Shown: positions 60,941-64,000 of the stretch, piece by piece | Layout of the letters: the number at the start of each line of letters is the position of its first letter | Numbering within the stretch: the first letter of the stretch is position 1 | NCBI RefSeq assembly: GCF_025370755.1 | Contig: NZ_JAMXFC010000005.1 | Coordinates: 186,001-250,000, forward strand | Source: Laspinema sp. D2d | GTDB lineage: Bacteria > Cyanobacteriota > Cyanobacteriia > Cyanobacteriales > Laspinemataceae | Length of the DNA stretch: 64,000 bases | Reading direction: 5' to 3' | Translations under genes and position numbers: made by a program | Notes under the pieces: generated by a model | Seen by the model: only the letters and a program-made list of their open reading frames with translations | The model's database searches: none | Told to the model about the DNA's origin: nothing

Positions 60941-61820
60941 GGTGGAGAATTTGACTCCCCCCCAATACAGCCAAAAACACTGAAAATTGTACCACTACAA
61001 TGCTAGGGCCAGAGGCAAAATTAAACAATCCTGACCCTAGCATTCCCACCAGAGAACTGGTTGCCCCCAATATGACCGAAAGGGCAATAAATAGGGTAAA
61101 ATGATGAGTCAGTAATTTAGCCGTCGCTGCGGGAATGACGAGAAAAGCATTAATCAATAAAATTCCCACAGCTTTGATAGAAATTGCCACAGTTAGGGAG
61201 AGCAATATTACAAATAAATAGCGATGAATATCAACAGCAATCCCTTGAACGTGGGCCAGTTCTGGATTCAGGGTCAGTAAAATTTGCTGCCGCCAAGTTG
61301 AAAATAAAAATAAGCAACTGATCACCAGTAATCCTATAATTAAGAAAATATCTGTTTGCCCGATCGCCAAGATATCTCCAAACAATACCGCCATTAAATT
61401 CCCTCGATATCCCGGGATAAAACTGGTCAAAATTACTCCAATTGCCAAGGCCCCGGAAACCGCTATACTAAACACACTATCACTGGGTAATTTAGTGCGT
61501 TCGATTAAATACAACGACGAGAGTCCAAATAACAGGGTAAACGGTAACAGCGTCCAATTCGGGTTGACTTGTAACAACACGCCTAACACCACCCCAACTA
61601 ATGCCGAATGTCCTACGGCGTGACTGAAAAATGAGAGTTGGCGCAAAATCACAAAAGTGCCGAGGAACCCCCCAAGAATTCCCATCAAGACCCCACCGGC
61701 GATCGCCCGTTGCATGAAAGGGAAACTCAGCAATTCCATGAAGTTGGCGATCGGTGTATTACCCAGGAGTAAATATCCGTGACAAGGGTTGAAGATTTCC
61801 AATAAATTCGTTATCATCAT
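60918..61820 (-). CDS. znuB: Zinc ABC transporter permease
   Basis: 300 residues, eight to nine hydrophobic segments. ABC-3 family permease: FMQRAIAGGVLMGILGGFLGTFVILR near the N-terminus, then FFSHAVGHSALVGVVLG and GILLINAFLVIPAATAKLLT, the family's conserved blocks. With ZnuA and ZnuC it imports Zn2+ (or Mn2+) across the inner membrane. Unusually, it is not in line with znuA-znuC: the regulator gene lies between, and znuB is transcribed divergently from it. The long N-terminus (MMITNLLEIFNPCHGYLLLG) may include extra residues; an ATG at residue 27 is an alternative start. Confidence 0.93.
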   Translation of the reverse strand: MMITNLLEIFNPCHGYLLLGNTPIANFMELLSFPFMQRAIAGGVLMGILGGFLGTFVILRQLSFFSHAVGHSALVGVVLGVLLQVNPNWTLLPFTLLFGLSSLYLIERTKLPSDSVFSIAVSGALAIGVILTSFIPGYRGNLMAVLFGDILAIGQTDIFLIIGLLVISCLFLFSTWRQQILLTLNPELAHVQGIAVDIHRYLFVILLSLTVAISIKAVGILLINAFLVIPAATAKLLTHHFTLFIALSVILGATSSLVGMLGSGLFNFASGPSIVVVQFSVFLAVLGGSQILHLIGFRRQ

Positions 61821-61883
61821 TAATATCTGAAAGAATAATCAAGTATTCAAGTTTTTTAGTGATATTTTTCCTGAACCCAAACT
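61821..61883. promoter_or_regulatory. Divergent znuB / ArsR promoter with candidate metal-regulator operator
   Basis: The 63-base gap holds GAATAATCAAGTATTC (61833-61848), a perfect 5-6-5 inverted repeat, in an AT-rich setting that also has ATATCTGAA just upstream. SmtB/ArsR-type sensors bind imperfect 12-2-12 repeats containing TGAA/TTCA, which this region resembles. The spacing allows control of both genes from one site. Confidence 0.6.
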
Positions 61884-62291
61884 ATGGCAATTAACTATTC
61901 TACCGATAAAATGGCCCGGGACAACCCCCCAGAATCCGATGAACTCGAATGCACATCAGAACACGCGATCGACCTAGAGAATATCAACAGCATCCAAAAT
62001 CGGCTACTGAATGAAAATAAAGCACAACGAATGGCGGAGTTTTTCAGCTTTCTGGGAGATGCCAATCGCTTGCGAATCATTTCCGCCTTGGCATTAAAAG
62101 AACTCTGCGTTCATGAATTAGCAGAAATTGTCCAAATGACCGAATCTGCTGTTTCCCATCAATTGCGAAATTTAAAAGCAATTCGCCTGGTGAGTTATCG
62201 CAAAGAAGGACGCCGAGTTTATTATCGACTTCAGGATAATCATGTGGTTAGTCTTTATGAGGCAGTCACGGAACATTTGGATGAAGAATAA
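61884..62291 (+). CDS. ArsR/SmtB-family zinc-responsive repressor
   Basis: 135 residues. Winged helix from about 48 to 128: AEFFSFLGDANRLRIISALALKELCVHELAE and the recognition helix ESAVSHQLRNLKAIRLV. The alpha-5 metal site matches SmtB exactly in spacing: Asp118, His120, His131 and Glu134 (D-x-H ... H-x2-E), and Cys75 in ELCVHEL corresponds to SmtB Cys61. The N-terminal extension has an additional Cys23. SmtB-type proteins bind Zn2+ and release DNA. It sits between znuB and znuA-znuC, so it could repress or time zinc uptake, or instead control an unlinked efflux gene. Confidence 0.9.
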   Translation: MAINYSTDKMARDNPPESDELECTSEHAIDLENINSIQNRLLNENKAQRMAEFFSFLGDANRLRIISALALKELCVHELAEIVQMTESAVSHQLRNLKAIRLVSYRKEGRRVYYRLQDNHVVSLYEAVTEHLDEE

Positions 62292-63288
<997 letters not shown>

Positions 63289-63293
63289 AATAA

Positions 63294-64000
63294 TTACCGA
63301 CAAGCCTTTGCAAGAGTTTCTAAATTTCCGCGCATCGCGGTTAAATAATATTGGGGGTCGAGGGGTCCCGATTCTAAAGAGTCAATTTCATACAAAGGTA
63401 AATTCAGGTCCGTGGCGAGGGTTTTCAATACTCCATTTTCCACTTTCGGTTCTGAAAAGAGTGCCTTCGCTTGATACTGCTGAACTGCCTGGACTGTTTT
63501 TTGGATATCCTGGGGAGACAAACTGGCATCCGGTACAGACACCACCGCAACTTGCTCCAAATTGTAGCGATCGGCTATATAAGGATAGGCATCATGAAAG
63601 GTAATAAAGCTACAATTGGGAGATTGAGATAAAGTCTGCTCAAACTCCTGATGTAGTTGTTGTAATTGCTGAAGATAAGCGGCTGCATTGGCTTCATAAA
63701 TCGCTTGATTAGCCGGATCAGCAGCGATTAAACCCTCTCGAATTGTGGTAACTTGTTGTTGAGCGAATACCGGATCAAGCCAAACATGAGGATTCCCTTT
63801 CCCATGCTCATGATCATGACTGCTATCAACCGCGTTCACAACTGGGGTATTATCTTCTAAAGGTTGAATCCCGGCACTGGCATTAATTTCTTGTAAGTTA
63901 GGATTATTAGCATTAGTAATGGTATTTTCGAGAAATTCCTCTAAATCCATGCCATTTTTAACTAAAATATTGGCAGTGGCGATCGCCTGGACATCGGCGG
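63294..64000 (-). CDS. znuA: Zinc ABC transporter substrate-binding protein (5' end outside window)
   Basis: At least 235 residues of a cluster A-I binding protein; the frame stays open to base 64000, so the signal peptide and first metal His are missing. Visible: ANILVKNG, a His-rich loop (SSHDHEHGKGNPHVW) that is typical of zinc-specific ZnuA and is thought to scavenge metal, the ligand His in NPHVWLDP, another in TFHDAYPYIADRY, and the C-terminal ligand region ALFSEPKVENGVL with LYEIDSL. Periplasmic. Co-transcribed with znuC. Confidence 0.93.
   Translation of the reverse strand, partial: ADVQAIATANILVKNGMDLEEFLENTITNANNPNLQEINASAGIQPLEDNTPVVNAVDSSHDHEHGKGNPHVWLDPVFAQQQVTTIREGLIAADPANQAIYEANAAAYLQQLQQLHQEFEQTLSQSPNCSFITFHDAYPYIADRYNLEQVAVVSVPDASLSPQDIQKTVQAVQQYQAKALFSEPKVENGVLKTLATDLNLPLYEIDSLESGPLDPQYYLTAMRGNLETLAKACR

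Overview
The window is chromosomal DNA of a cyanobacterium, most likely a filamentous Oscillatoriales-type species. The evidence is a high density of the HIP1 octamer GCGATCGC, beta-carboxysome shell genes (ccmK3, ccmK4, ccmP), paralogous kaiB and kaiC clock genes, a plastid-lipid-associated (fibrillin) protein, several cyanobacteria-typical protein families (DUF3038/DUF4335, KGK) and very large multi-sensor kinases. No rRNA, tRNA, phage, complete insertion sequence or CRISPR array was found. Both ends cut through genes.

Layout. 1-5.3 kb: 3' part of a fused Ser/Thr-kinase/ATPase/histidine kinase whose kinase domain looks inactive. 5.4-13.6 kb: housekeeping and conserved genes (fmt, a DUF4335/DUF3038 pair, apt, an orphan permease, a methyltransferase). 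13.7-15.0 kb: cupin gene, then ccmK3-ccmK4. 15.1-24 kb, minus strand: glyA, leuC, leuD, tex, a kaiC paralog and a kaiB paralog. The spacers here carry a dispersed palindromic repeat next to three stop codons and a 229-bp MITE-like element. 24-27 kb: a secreted pilin-like protein, small conserved genes, ccmP and a DUF760 gene. 27.5-31.2 kb: a GT4 glycosyltransferase and a glycogen-debranching-type glucosidase. 31.4-37.4 kb: a holin-like membrane protein, an InrS-like nickel sensor, several small genes, an L,D-transpeptidase and a GH31 alpha-glucosidase. 37.9-42.1 kb: an eight-PAS hybrid histidine kinase. 43-47.3 kb: a lipoprotein, an AI-2E-family transporter and a cluster of four small secreted proteins, two of which share a G-N-x-N-x-V-x-Q motif. 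47.8-50.6 kb: the fibrillin-msrB operon, two hidden small genes and long spacers. 51.1-55.4 kb: a KGK protein, a KGK-like neighbour and a second hybrid kinase with a frame-broken PAS remnant upstream. 55.4-57 kb: a repeat-rich gene desert. 57-64 kb: pepP, the aguA-aguB agmatine-to-putrescine pair, and a zinc-uptake locus (znuA-znuC, with znuB divergent from a SmtB-type ArsR regulator).

How the genes fit together. ccmK3/ccmK4/ccmP are the satellite shell genes of the beta-carboxysome, which usually lie away from the main ccm operon. kaiC and kaiB form a clock-paralog module without kaiA. aguA and aguB form a two-step polyamine route. The zinc genes form one locus whose nearest regulator is a SmtB-like sensor. 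At least five genes of 37-51 codons are hidden in apparent spacers, several with a nearby terminator or a good ribosome binding site. The best candidate for an undescribed system is the four-gene secreted cluster at 45.3-47.3 kb; the KGK pair and the stop-codon-associated palindromes are next.
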